From the NCBI GenBank assembly GCA_002404295.1, contig DHJK01000133.1:10930-26377 (forward strand): 15,448 bases of DNA. The letters are read 5' to 3'. The DNA is from Legionellales bacterium UBA4722 (GTDB taxonomy: Bacteria > Pseudomonadota > Gammaproteobacteria > DSM-16500). Both the position numbers and the translations under genes were made by a program. The notes under the pieces are model-generated. The model worked only from the letters and a program-made list of their open reading frames with translations, did not search any database and was not told the origin of the DNA. Position 1 is the first letter of the stretch. The number at the start of each line of letters is the position of its first letter. This document shows, piece after piece, positions 1 through 6,891 of this stretch.

Positions 1-4
1 GTGC

Positions 5-82
5 GTGCCCGTCTTTTCCTATCCATTTATTTAATGTTTAATTATAAATAGGTAGGAAAAGACGGGCACGGGCACGGGCACG
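5..82. repeat. Imperfect palindrome plus GGGCAC tandem tract upstream of serS
   Basis: Two 26-nt arms (5-30 and 44-69) are inverted copies with two mismatches around a 13-nt AT-rich loop. The right arm runs into three head-to-tail GGGCAC hexamers (64-81). The left arm shows a broken version of the same tract at the window edge. As RNA this would form a long hairpin. It could be the terminator of an upstream gene lying outside the window, or a dispersed palindromic repeat. The hexamer tract is a candidate for slippage. No start or stop codon of a neighbouring gene falls inside it. Confidence 0.75.
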
Positions 83-136
83 ATTGGAACAGTGAAATTC
101 GCTGGAGTTGAGTACGACTTTTGAATTGAGGAATTT

Positions 137-1402
137 ATGCTAGACCCCAAACTAATCCGCCAAGATTTAGCTGCAACTGCCGCCAAATTAAAACACCGTG
201 GCGTCACCTTAGATATCCCACGCCTAAACTCCCTAGAAGAACAACGAAAAACCCTACAAACACGCCTGCAAGACCTCCAAAACGACCGCAACGTCCGGTC
301 CAAAGCAATAGGCCAAGCCAAAGCAAAAGGTGAAAACGTAGACCCCTTATTTCAAGAACTTAAAGAACTCAATGATTCTTTAAAACTAACAGAAGAACAA
401 TTTACCCAGATTCAAACCGAACTCAATGATTTACTCGCTCGCATACCCAATATTCCACACGAATCCGTTCCTATCGGCAAAAGCGAAGCAGACAATCAAA
501 TCATCCGCACATGGGGCGAACCTCGAAAATTTGATTTCACCCCAAAAGACCACGTCGATCTAGGTGAAAAAATTGGCATGGATTTCCCCACCGCGACTAA
601 AATCGCCGGTGCTCGCTTTGTAGTATTACGCGGTACACTCGCTAAATTACAACGTGCCTTGGTCCAATTCATGTTAGATCTTCACACCACAGAACACGGT
701 TACCAAGAAATTTATGTCCCCTACATGGCAAACTCCGAGTCCCTCTTCGGCACCGGCCAATTACCCAATCTCAAAGAAGATTTATTCGCCATCAATAACG
801 ATGCCGGATTTTATTTAATCCCCACCTCCGAAGTCTCCGTCACCAACACTGTCCGTGATGAAATCCTAGAATCCGACCAGCTCCCGATCAAATACGTCTG
901 CCATTCCCCATGCTTTCGCAGCGAAGCCGGCTCCTACGGCAAAGACACACGTGGCATGATCCGCAATCACCAATTCGAAAAAGTAGAACTCATCCACATC
1001 GTCCACCCCGATAAATCTTACGAAGCCCATGAAGAAATCACCCGCCACGCAGAAAAAGTATTACAACTCTTAGAACTCCCATACCGCGTTCTATCCTTAT
1101 GCACAGCAGACTTAGGCTTTGCAGCCGCTAAAACCTACGACTTAGAAGTCTGGCTCCCCAGCCAAAACTGCTACCGCGAAATTTCATCCTGCAGCAATAC
1201 TGAAGCCTTCCAATCACGCCGCATGAAGGCTCGTTATCGTGACCCCGAAACAGGCAAACCTGAGTTAGTACATACTCTAAATGGATCTGGGCTAGCTGTC
1301 GGCAGAACCTTAGTTGCAATACTAGAAAATTATCAAGATGAAAAAGGAAGGATTAAGATTCCTTTAGCATTACAAAAATATATACAAGCAGATTATGTTT
1401 AA
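137..1402 (+). CDS. serS: Seryl-tRNA synthetase
   Basis: Class II aminoacyl-tRNA synthetase that charges tRNA-Ser (and tRNA-Sec where present) in the cytoplasm. The N-terminal third (about residues 25-100) is the charged, helical arm that forms the tRNA-binding coiled coil. The serine-binding T-x-E motif is T230-S-E232, where serine replaces the usual alanine. Motif 2 begins CFRSEAGSYGKDTRG near residue 258, and motif 3 is NGSGLAVGRTL near 381. The length of 421 residues is normal for the bacterial enzyme, so the gene is intact. The ATG has a GAGG ribosome site at 128-131 with 5 nt spacing. Codon use is odd: most of the gene is rich in C-ending codons, unlike its neighbours, but the last 45 or so codons are A/T-ending. 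It converges on the membrane-protein gene at 1431 with only 28 nt between and no clear terminator there. Confidence 0.97.
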   Translation: MLDPKLIRQDLAATAAKLKHRGVTLDIPRLNSLEEQRKTLQTRLQDLQNDRNVRSKAIGQAKAKGENVDPLFQELKELNDSLKLTEEQFTQIQTELNDLLARIPNIPHESVPIGKSEADNQIIRTWGEPRKFDFTPKDHVDLGEKIGMDFPTATKIAGARFVVLRGTLAKLQRALVQFMLDLHTTEHGYQEIYVPYMANSESLFGTGQLPNLKEDLFAINNDAGFYLIPTSEVSVTNTVRDEILESDQLPIKYVCHSPCFRSEAGSYGKDTRGMIRNHQFEKVELIHIVHPDKSYEAHEEITRHAEKVLQLLELPYRVLSLCTADLGFAAAKTYDLEVWLPSQNCYREISSCSNTEAFQSRRMKARYRDPETGKPELVHTLNGSGLAVGRTLVAILENYQDEKGRIKIPLALQKYIQADYV

Positions 1403-1430
1403 TTAGTTGCGTGGGCTTCCATTACAATAC

Positions 1431-3431
1431 TTACCCCCGCACAGATGGCATAGCTGGCATAGATGGTTGTCTTTTCATATCGCTGCTAGCACTATCCCCA
1501 ATACAACAAAAAAGGTTAAACCAACTTCCCTTTTTTTGAATATCAGGTGGCGAACTCATAATGAGCGGTGTAACAATAGGTCGCTTACGTAATCCCTGAA
1601 CCTGAGGAGAGACTGATCTAGGTGAAATAGAACTACTTTCTTCTGGTTGTTTTGCATCGTTTTCAGAAGATGATGTTGAGGCTAAGCTGTCTGTAGACTG
1701 ATTCATAGAACAAGCAGCCATCATTTTATTAATTGCTTTTGTTGTACTTGATGGCTGTTTATTTTTAGGTTTTGTCCAATCTTTCATGACCGTTACGAAA
1801 GTATCTTGATCCACTTCAGCACTTGCTTGCATAAACTGAAGCTCATTTGTAAGTGTCTCCCGTGGCATAATGCGCAATTTACTAATTTTAAGTTGTTTAT
1901 AATTCTTATTCTTAGCATCAAGTCTATTCTTAGTCAGATCATCAATTCGAGGAATTAGACGTATAGAGGAATCCGAGTGATTAGAAGGAGCCGCTGTAAA
2001 TGGCAAAAAAGGAAAGTTCATTTTCATCAAGAAAAATGTGGCTGCCATTACAATGCAAGTAGCAACAATAACTGTAGGTACAGAACAAACAAACGTTGCC
2101 ATCAACATCAATGCACCCATTGAACCCAAAGGTACAAGCGCATTCAGCGCAAAATTCGAACTGAAGTCTTTGATTGCTTTTTTGACTATTTTTGTATTAA
2201 ACCATTCAGATCCCCGACCTGCCCATACATCAAGGATACAAGTTTTTATTTTTGCCCACGAAAAATCAGTGAAAAACAATCTTCCACCTAAGCCAGCCAG
2301 CAGAACTCCAGCAAAAATCACAACAATAGAGCCTATACTTTTAAGACCCTTGGCAATGTCGGGGGTAATTTTCATTAAGAAGGGTAGAAGTATAGAAGGA
2401 ACGTGAGATGCGCTCAATAACGCTGGTACTAATGCTGGTGAAAATACAAGGATCATTGCTAAAAAAATCAAAATAGCAGCGCTCCACAAACGCTTTTCTT
2501 TAAATTCAACTATGTTTATTTTATTTACTAACTTGGCTTGAAAAGATGGATCTTTTAAATCAAAGCCTTCTATTTTAAACTGCTTATTATCTATCGACTG
2601 TTTTAAATCCTTATATTCATTTAATTCCCAACGGGCAAAACCCCAATCATGCACTATATCGAGAAAATAACCACCTAAGTTCCAAAGTGCTTTCGTTGCA
2701 AGCCCCATACTTGGATCAAAATAACAAACTCCATTTACGAGACCCCATATCATAGCATTAGTAAATATACTCAAAAATTCTCTATCTGTTAAAGCGTGTA
2801 TAAAACGCCTTCCTTCAATTCGTTGAATCCACCCCTCTTCAGCGCTCGTTTTAGGTCGAAGAGATTTTTCTATCAATATTGAAACACAAACTGCAATCTC
2901 AAGAAAATAACTTAGCTGGAATGCATTAAAAAGGATGCCTGAACTCACATTTAAGGCTAAAAAAGATAACGGATGTAAACGAAAACAACGGACTATAGCT
3001 AATCGAGAAGACGTAATTCTGGCAAGATAGCGAAGAAAAAACCCCGCTGGATCTGATCGGTTGAGAAACAATGCATGAGCTAGATAATAATCTGCCTTTA
3101 ATTGTATATCTTCAGGCAAAAGCACGAAGTCATTTTCATCTTTAAGGCCATTTCTATACGCTATAAACAAAGCGCAAGCAAGAAGTTGGCTTTGTTCAAC
3201 TGTATAGACACCTTTAGACAATGAATATGTTATTTCTAATCGTGCCAAAAAATCTAGATTTAATTGCGACAGATCTTCTTGATCTACTAATATATCTAGT
3301 TTAATTGGAACAAGAACCTCTTCTAGATGGTGTGAATCAGGAATAGTTCTATGCATAAACCCCATATACAGGTATTGAGATGCGGCGATTATACGCCAAG
3401 CAACAGATTTAACAACTAGCACCGAGTACAC
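1431..3431 (-). CDS. Large multi-pass membrane protein of unknown function, effector-like tail
   Basis: Not recognised as a named family. The soluble N-terminal region (about 35-150) is helical. Hydrophobic stretches likely to be membrane segments lie near residues 163-187, 315-340, 365-385 and 429-470, the last long enough for two passes. The tail (about 555-666) is hydrophilic, rich in Ser, Pro and Lys, with the acidic/serine run QPEESSSISPRS near 595-606 and a cysteine pair in WFNLFCCIG near 637-645. Internal membrane segments followed by a Ser/Glu-rich tail resemble Dot/Icm (type IV) effectors of Legionella and Coxiella; that is an analogy, not proof. The longest reading starts at a GTG at 3431 with no ribosome site. 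ATG codons at 3365 and 3356 give shorter proteins, the latter with GGGG three bases upstream, so the start is uncertain by about 25 codons. It is divergent from the H1-like gene. Confidence 0.8.
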   Translation of the reverse strand: MYSVLVVKSVAWRIIAASQYLYMGFMHRTIPDSHHLEEVLVPIKLDILVDQEDLSQLNLDFLARLEITYSLSKGVYTVEQSQLLACALFIAYRNGLKDENDFVLLPEDIQLKADYYLAHALFLNRSDPAGFFLRYLARITSSRLAIVRCFRLHPLSFLALNVSSGILFNAFQLSYFLEIAVCVSILIEKSLRPKTSAEEGWIQRIEGRRFIHALTDREFLSIFTNAMIWGLVNGVCYFDPSMGLATKALWNLGGYFLDIVHDWGFARWELNEYKDLKQSIDNKQFKIEGFDLKDPSFQAKLVNKINIVEFKEKRLWSAAILIFLAMILVFSPALVPALLSASHVPSILLPFLMKITPDIAKGLKSIGSIVVIFAGVLLAGLGGRLFFTDFSWAKIKTCILDVWAGRGSEWFNTKIVKKAIKDFSSNFALNALVPLGSMGALMLMATFVCSVPTVIVATCIVMAATFFLMKMNFPFLPFTAAPSNHSDSSIRLIPRIDDLTKNRLDAKNKNYKQLKISKLRIMPRETLTNELQFMQASAEVDQDTFVTVMKDWTKPKNKQPSSTTKAINKMMAACSMNQSTDSLASTSSSENDAKQPEESSSISPRSVSPQVQGLRKRPIVTPLIMSSPPDIQKKGSWFNLFCCIGDSASSDMKRQPSMPAMPSVRG

Positions 3432-3474
3432 TTATAGCGCTAACCCTAACTAACCATAGGATTAAACAGAAGTA

Positions 3475-3503
3475 TCGACATTTAAAAAAATTTGTTATAT
3501 TCT
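3475..3503 (+). promoter_or_regulatory. Possible sigma-70 promoter of the H1-like gene
   Basis: TCGACA (3475-3480) matches the -35 consensus at 5 of 6 bases. It is followed by overlapping -10 candidates TATATT (3496-3501, 15-nt spacer) and TATTCT (3498-3503, 17-nt spacer). This leaves a leader of about 25-30 nt before the start codon. The whole divergent region to the membrane-protein gene is only about 100 nt, so this stretch may also hold regulation of that gene. Assigned by eye. Confidence 0.4.
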
Positions 3504-3537
3504 AATCTCTCATTTAACTGTTAAAGGGAATATGACT

Positions 3538-3741
3538 ATGGTAGTTAAGAAAAGGAAAGCAGCAAAGAAACCAGCAGCTAAAAAAGCCGCTAAGAAATCA
3601 GTCGCTAAGAAACCAGTAGCTAAGAAAAGAAAAGCTGCTAAAAAAGTTGTTAAAAAAGCCGTAAAAAAAGTAGCTGCTAAGAAAGTAGCTAAAAAGAAGC
3701 CCGCTAAGCGTAAGAAAGCTAAACGCGCTGCTAAGAAGTAA
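3538..3741 (+). CDS. Histone H1-like lysine/alanine-rich DNA-binding protein
   Basis: A protein of 67 residues (69 from the earlier ATG) made almost wholly of Lys, Ala, Val, Arg and Pro in repeated AAKK/VAKK blocks. This is the composition of eukaryotic H1 C-terminal tails and of bacterial H1 homologues such as Chlamydia HctB, Coxiella Hq1 and Bordetella BpH1. Such proteins bind DNA non-specifically and condense the nucleoid, in Chlamydia and Coxiella during differentiation into compact forms. There is no folded domain. The ATG at 3538 was chosen over 3532 because AAGGGA (3524-3529) is 8 nt from the former and only 2 nt from the latter. The gene is a low-complexity array of near-identical codons, so its length may vary between strains. 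It ends before a strong terminator and so is probably transcribed alone. Confidence 0.85.
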   Translation: MVVKKRKAAKKPAAKKAAKKSVAKKPVAKKRKAAKKVVKKAVKKVAAKKVAKKKPAKRKKAKRAAKK

Positions 3742-3787
3742 TTTGAGTTCTACGAGCTTTATTTAGTCCGTAACTCCATCAATACTA

Positions 3788-3842
3788 AACCCCTTCCCCC
3801 CTTGTAGCTTGAGATACAAAAGGGGGCAGGGGTTGGTTATTT
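3788..3842. terminator. Intrinsic terminator, probably bidirectional
   Basis: Arms 3788-3806 and 3815-3834 pair over about 18 base pairs with one mismatch and one bulge around an 8-nt loop; the stem is built on CCCC and CCCCCC runs pairing with GGGGG and GGGG. It is followed on the plus strand by GGTTATTTTAT. It lies between the 3' ends of the H1-like gene and the convergent methyltransferase-like gene, whose stop codon is at 3837, so it can serve both. The U-tract is weak in the minus direction. Confidence 0.8.
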
Positions 3843-4568
3843 TATATCCATCGTAATTAACGGATATTTACCAATTTTACCATGCTTTTGTACAATAAAG
3901 TATCTAGAAGCGGCTTCCAGTGCTTTTTCTTCCGAATAATTCCCTCTAGACTCTTCACTAGCCTCTGAAATTCGCTGCACGTTCTGGCAATCTTCCAAAG
4001 CAATCCGGTTATTAAAAATAATCCGTTGGGTGCATATTTTTCGTAAATTCTTAAAAATAGCATCATGATCCAGATAACGCTCTGGAAACGAATCACTACC
4101 AAAATAAAGATACTGATAAGTATTCAATATTAATAACGTCTGCAATGGGCCACCGAATTCTTCAATACGCGGGGTCAGCTCATGCAGTTGCATCTTTGCA
4201 AAAGACGTACGTGTGTTACCCACCGTTTTTTTAACCCAATCACAAACTTCAATATCGTATTGGTTAACATCAATACCTACACCTCGAGTACAGTGAGGGT
4301 GCTTCGTTGCAGAAAAAATAAAAAATCCTTTAGAGCATCCCACCTCACCTAAACTAGTCAGGTTTTTGGGTAATAATTTCTGAATTTTCTTATAGCGGGA
4401 AGCTAATTTATAGCTAGGAATCAATTTATCATTTTTAATGCGATAAGTATGATTACTAGGATAACCTAATTGTATATAACGGTGATATTCGCCGTTTTTC
4501 CCTGTAAATTTAGGCTTATTTAAACGCGAATATAAGCTAGTTAAAATATTCCTTATGCCTACAAACAT
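3837..4568 (-). CDS. Class I SAM-dependent methyltransferase-like protein
   Basis: A 243-residue protein with the outline of a Rossmann-fold methyltransferase. A glycine-rich motif I (GEVGCSKGFF, residues 74-83) is followed by an acidic-end strand (GVGID, D100) that would bind the ribose of S-adenosylmethionine, and by a hydrophobic strand (LLILNTYQYLYF, about 145-156) at the usual place of motif IV. The substrate cannot be told; no N-glycosylase, rRNA-type or cyclopropane-synthase signature is visible. The ATG has a good ribosome site (AGGAGA, plus-strand 4573-4578). The gene follows the secreted repeat protein by 55 nt on the same strand, so the two may be co-transcribed from the promoter at 5185-5212. 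The charged start and the GEYHRYIQLGYPS segment suggest a sugar or small-molecule methyltransferase, but this is only a guess. Confidence 0.65.
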   Translation of the reverse strand: MFVGIRNILTSLYSRLNKPKFTGKNGEYHRYIQLGYPSNHTYRIKNDKLIPSYKLASRYKKIQKLLPKNLTSLGEVGCSKGFFIFSATKHPHCTRGVGIDVNQYDIEVCDWVKKTVGNTRTSFAKMQLHELTPRIEEFGGPLQTLLILNTYQYLYFGSDSFPERYLDHDAIFKNLRKICTQRIIFNNRIALEDCQNVQRISEASEESRGNYSEEKALEAASRYFIVQKHGKIGKYPLITMDIK

Positions 4569-4623
4569 TTTCTCTCCTATTTATAAAATTACGAGAAATG
4601 CATCGTAACAGAAGCAGGGTGGT

Positions 4624-5127
4624 TTATGAATAAGTTACGTGAGCTCTACAGCAACGTAAGCGAAAATAAACCTTCCCTACAGCATTCTCGATAACTCTGT
4701 AAATAAAGCCACCGGTAGGTGTTTCTGTAGACTCAATTGCATGCGGTAAAAAACCTTCAGGACATACTGTTTGTTCGCCAAATGCACCTTGGCTTCTCAA
4801 CGAACCTGTTTTAACATCATCACAGTCCGTAGGCACATCTGTTTCCTGAGCCATAACGACTGGATCTTTAGGTGTTAAATTTTTGTGTAACATATGATAA
4901 CCTACAGCCGCCATCACATTTTGATTTGCGCTAAAAGCAACTCCATTATTTTGATTTGCATTAGAAGCAATGACATTATTCTGAATCGGTTTAGGAGCAG
5001 CGACGTTATTTTGATTTACGTTAGCAGTAGGATTCCCCAGCCCAATTGCATATGCATTACTGCTAATCGGTATATATAAAAAAAAGATAGTCAATAACAC
5101 ATACAACGCATTTAATATTCTATGCAT
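4624..5127 (-). CDS. Secreted protein with four 10-residue NQNN repeats
   Basis: A 167-residue protein of unknown function. Residues 1-27 form a signal peptide: a short basic start, a hydrophobic core LYVLLTIFFLYIPI and an A-Y-A cleavage site. After cleavage come four imperfect 10-residue repeats (35-74) of the form xxANQNNVxA. The C-terminal half (about 95-167) holds five cysteines, including a CC pair near the end, which suggests disulphides in the periplasm or outside the cell. No known domain was recognised. The ATG is preceded by a strong ribosome site (GAGGAGG, plus-strand 5133-5139). It is probably the first gene of a unit with the methyltransferase-like gene and has its own near-consensus promoter. 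Export is well supported; the role is unknown. Confidence 0.75.
   Translation of the reverse strand: MHRILNALYVLLTIFFLYIPISSNAYAIGLGNPTANVNQNNVAAPKPIQNNVIASNANQNNGVAFSANQNVMAAVGYHMLHKNLTPKDPVVMAQETDVPTDCDDVKTGSLRSQGAFGEQTVCPEGFLPHAIESTETPTGGFIYRVIENAVGKVYFRLRCCRAHVTYS
4906..5025 (-). repeat. Four 30-bp imperfect tandem repeats inside the secreted-protein gene
   Basis: Residues 35-74 form four units of 10 codons each: ANVNQNNVAA, PKPIQNNVIA, SNANQNNGVA and FSANQNVMAA. The DNA repeats too, as recurring TTATTTTGATTTG-like stretches on the plus strand. The repeat is in frame, so unit gain or loss would change the linker length without breaking the gene. Confidence 0.75.
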
Positions 5128-5184
5128 CTTTTCCTCCTCAGGAATTGTAGCTTAACGTAACTTAGCCATTTTATTTATCCAGGC

Positions 5185-5212
5185 ATTATACAGAAATTGG
5201 CCAATTTTTCAA
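5185..5212 (-). promoter_or_regulatory. Near-consensus sigma-70 promoter with a palindromic operator in its spacer
   Basis: On the minus strand TTGAAA (-35, plus coordinates 5207-5212) is followed after 16 nt by a perfect TATAAT (-10, 5185-5190). The spacer holds most of the perfect 14-bp palindrome AAATTGGCCAATTT (5194-5207), which overlaps the -35 by one base. A dyad there is a natural site for a dimeric repressor. Transcription would start near 5178 and give a leader of about 50 nt before the secreted-protein ATG at 5127. The regulator is unknown. Confidence 0.65.
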
Positions 5213-5239
5213 GCTAAGGGGTATTTTAGCCATTAGGGA

Positions 5240-5314
5240 GGCTAATTCTAACCTAATGCGACAAAGGAGCTATAACGGTAGAATAGCGGGTTTGACCCGC
5301 TGAAGGACTAAAAA
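5240..5314 (+). repeat. IS30-type left end and leader, copy A
   Basis: Aligns with 6816-6892 over its whole length with only a few differences: a missing G after CCTAA, and small changes inside the hairpin. It begins GGCTAATTCT, the outer part of the inverted repeat, and contains TGCGACAAAG, the inner part. A perfect hairpin follows: AGCGGG (5285-5290), loop TTTGA, CCCGCT (5296-5301), then the AAGGA ribosome site (5303-5307) used by the transposase in copy B. At the position of the transposase ATG copy A reads ATA, and the match ends there. Confidence 0.85.
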
Positions 5315-5345
5315 ATAGAACACTTCCATTTATGCCCATAAAAAG

Positions 5346-5375
5346 TTACCATTAAGGTATGTTTATGTGTATAAA
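5346..5375 (+). promoter_or_regulatory. Possible promoter of the DUF4143 ATPase gene
   Basis: TTACCA (5346-5351, 4 of 6 matches to the -35) and TATAAA (5370-5375, 5 of 6 matches to the -10) are separated by 18 nt. They lie inside unit A, after the shared leader ends and 25 nt before the start codon. If real, the cargo gene brings its own promoter and does not depend on the IS leader. Weak, by eye. Confidence 0.3.
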
Positions 5376-5399
5376 AATAGCCTGATAAAGGATAACTAA

Positions 5400-6758
5400 T
5401 TGATTAGAAAAGCATTGTTTGAATTAACGCAATGGTTAACACAACCCAATAGAAAACCGTTGGTTCTCCGTGGCGTTCGTCAATCAGGAAAAACATGGTT
5501 AGTGCGCGAACTTGCAAAATCACAAAACAAGCAGCTCATCGAAATTAATTTCGAAAACAGACCAGAGCTTCGTTCATTGTTTACAAGTAATGATGTTAAA
5601 TTAATTTGGTCAAACCTAGAAACGCTATTGCCAGCGCCAACTCAACCTACCCATTGCTTATTGTTTTTAGATGAAGTGCAAGCAATGCCAGAAATACTGG
5701 CGAAGCTTCGTTGGTTTTATGAATTATTGCCTGAACTAGCGGTTGTTGCAGCAGGTTCACTGCTTGATTTTGTATTGCATGATCATACATTTAGTATGCC
5801 GGTTGGTAGAGTTCAATTTTTTTATTTAGAGCCCTTATCATTTTGGGAATTTTTACAAGCAGATCAACAATCCATGTTGGTGCAGTATTTAAGAAAGTCA
5901 ACATTAGATAATCCGATTCCTGATGCGATTCATCAAACACTAATGACTTCAGTTGAGAATTATTGTCTTGTCGGTGGCATGCCAGAAGCGGTAAAAAATT
6001 GGATTATAGATCATTCTTATTTGCGTGTTAATCAAATTCATCAAGATTTATTAACGGCCTATCAAAATGATTTTGCAAAATATCCAACACGTATAGCACC
6101 AGAACGGTTACGTGAAGTTATGCTGGCTATTCCACGTTTATTAGGAAAAAAATTCTCGTATACCCAAGTCAATCCTGACATTAAAAGTCAAACAATTGCA
6201 AATGCATTATCTTTATTAGAATTAGCGCGCGTTGTTCATCGTGTGCAATCGGTTGTTGCAGACGGCGTGCCATTGGGCGCAAAACCAAAATCGCGCTATT
6301 TTAAGATTATTTTATCTGATATTGGATTAGTTAATAGCATAACAAATCCACAGCCAGTCCATTTAAAACCACTTAAATTAGCCAATAATGGTGAAATGGC
6401 GGAACAATTAGTAGGTCAATTATTGCGGAAAAATTTCCAATTCTACCAAGACCCTATTTTATATTATTGGCAACGTGAAGGGCAAAGTAATGCAGAAATT
6501 GATTATGTCATTCAATATAACGATAAAATTATTCCTGTTGAAGTAAAGGCGGGAAGTGTGGGAAGTTTACGCTCGTTACATTATTTTATGCATGAAAGAG
6601 GATTTAAATTTGCCATACGAATTTATAGTGGTGAACCTAGTATTACACCTCTGCAGGTTACGTTAAATAATGGTGAGTCGGTATCTTATCGCTTATTGTC
6701 TATTCCATTTTATTTAATAGAAGAGTTGCCAAGATTATTGGAAAATTTTTTAGAGTAA
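5400..6758 (+). CDS. AAA family ATPase, DUF4143 (AAA_14) type
   Basis: A 452-residue protein with the full layout of the AAA_14/DUF4143 family. Walker A is GVRQSGKT (25-32) and Walker B is CLLFLDEVQAMPE with D91-E92. A strand ending in AAGSLLDFVL (about 117-126) and the family signature MPVGRVQFFYLEPLSFWEFL follow. The C-terminal DUF4143 part holds AEIDYV and then IPVEVKAG, an E-x-D ... E-V-K pattern like PD-(D/E)xK nucleases. Members are very common in bacteria and archaea with many copies per genome; their cellular role is not settled. The start is TTG at 5400, supported by AAAGGA (5387-5392) 7 nt upstream; no in-frame ATG before Walker A would keep the normal N-terminus. The gene is complete and is the only cargo of unit A. 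Confidence 0.92.
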   Translation: MIRKALFELTQWLTQPNRKPLVLRGVRQSGKTWLVRELAKSQNKQLIEINFENRPELRSLFTSNDVKLIWSNLETLLPAPTQPTHCLLFLDEVQAMPEILAKLRWFYELLPELAVVAAGSLLDFVLHDHTFSMPVGRVQFFYLEPLSFWEFLQADQQSMLVQYLRKSTLDNPIPDAIHQTLMTSVENYCLVGGMPEAVKNWIIDHSYLRVNQIHQDLLTAYQNDFAKYPTRIAPERLREVMLAIPRLLGKKFSYTQVNPDIKSQTIANALSLLELARVVHRVQSVVADGVPLGAKPKSRYFKIILSDIGLVNSITNPQPVHLKPLKLANNGEMAEQLVGQLLRKNFQFYQDPILYYWQREGQSNAEIDYVIQYNDKIIPVEVKAGSVGSLRSLHYFMHERGFKFAIRIYSGEPSITPLQVTLNNGESVSYRLLSIPFYLIEELPRLLENFLE

Positions 6759-6785
6759 TCAGTCAGACAGTCTATCGAAAGTTGA

Positions 6786-6815
6786 TGTCGCAGTTAGAAC
6801 GAGAATTTGCCCAGG
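6786..6815 (+). repeat. IS30-type right end of unit A, diverged
   Basis: This 30-nt stretch matches 9386-9415, the right end of unit B, at 26 of 30 positions with no gaps. Read on the other strand, its AAATTCT ... TGCGACA pattern pairs with the left-end pattern AATTCT ... TGCGACAAAG. Similarity to the other right end stops inward of TGTCGCA. It starts 27 nt after the ATPase stop codon. Confidence 0.75.
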
Positions 6816-6891
6816 GGCTAATTCTAACCTAAGTGCGACAAAGGAGCTATAACGGTAGAATAGCGGGCTTTGACCCCGTGAAGGACTAAAA
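6816..6891 (+). repeat. IS30-type left end and leader, copy B
   Basis: The functional copy: the inverted repeat, then the leader of the transposase gene with AAGGA (6881-6885) placed 6 nt before the ATG. The leader hairpin seen in copy A is weaker here, because CGGG and CCCG still pair but the outer bases no longer match. If the stem limits transposase translation, copy B would be the less repressed version. Confidence 0.85.

Larger units (their letters stand above)
5240..6812 (+). mobile_element. IS30-end mobile insertion cassette carrying a DUF4143 ATPase (unit A)
   Basis: The left boundary (5240-5314) is an almost exact copy of the left end and leader of the IS30 element at 6816. The right boundary (6786-6812) is a diverged copy of that element's right end. 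Between them there is no transposase, only one complete ATPase gene. IS ends around cargo without a transposase fit the ISfinder category of mobile insertion cassette (MIC), which would need a transposase in trans, such as the one next door. No convincing target duplication is visible: the left flank ends GGGA, and the right side reads CAGG before unit B. An alternative is an IS30 copy whose transposase was lost by recombination with the ATPase gene arriving separately. The boundaries are inferred from comparing the two copies and may be off by 1-3 nt. Confidence 0.65.

Noticed and set aside
83..136. Possible T-box or other tRNA-sensing leader before serS
   Set aside because: Only about 50 nt separate the palindrome from the start codon, no specifier or antiterminator pairing is visible, and T-boxes are not typical of gammaproteobacteria.
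2038..2406. A 122-codon plus-strand reading frame
   Set aside because: It lies opposite the membrane segments of the 666-codon gene and has no recognisable features.
4906..5025. CRISPR-like array
   Set aside because: The repeats are directly adjacent 30-bp units without spacers and are in frame within a coding sequence.
5236..6815. Target duplication around unit A
   Set aside because: The left flank (GGGA) and right flank (CAGG) do not match as a clean 2-3 bp duplication; later changes by unit B cannot be excluded.
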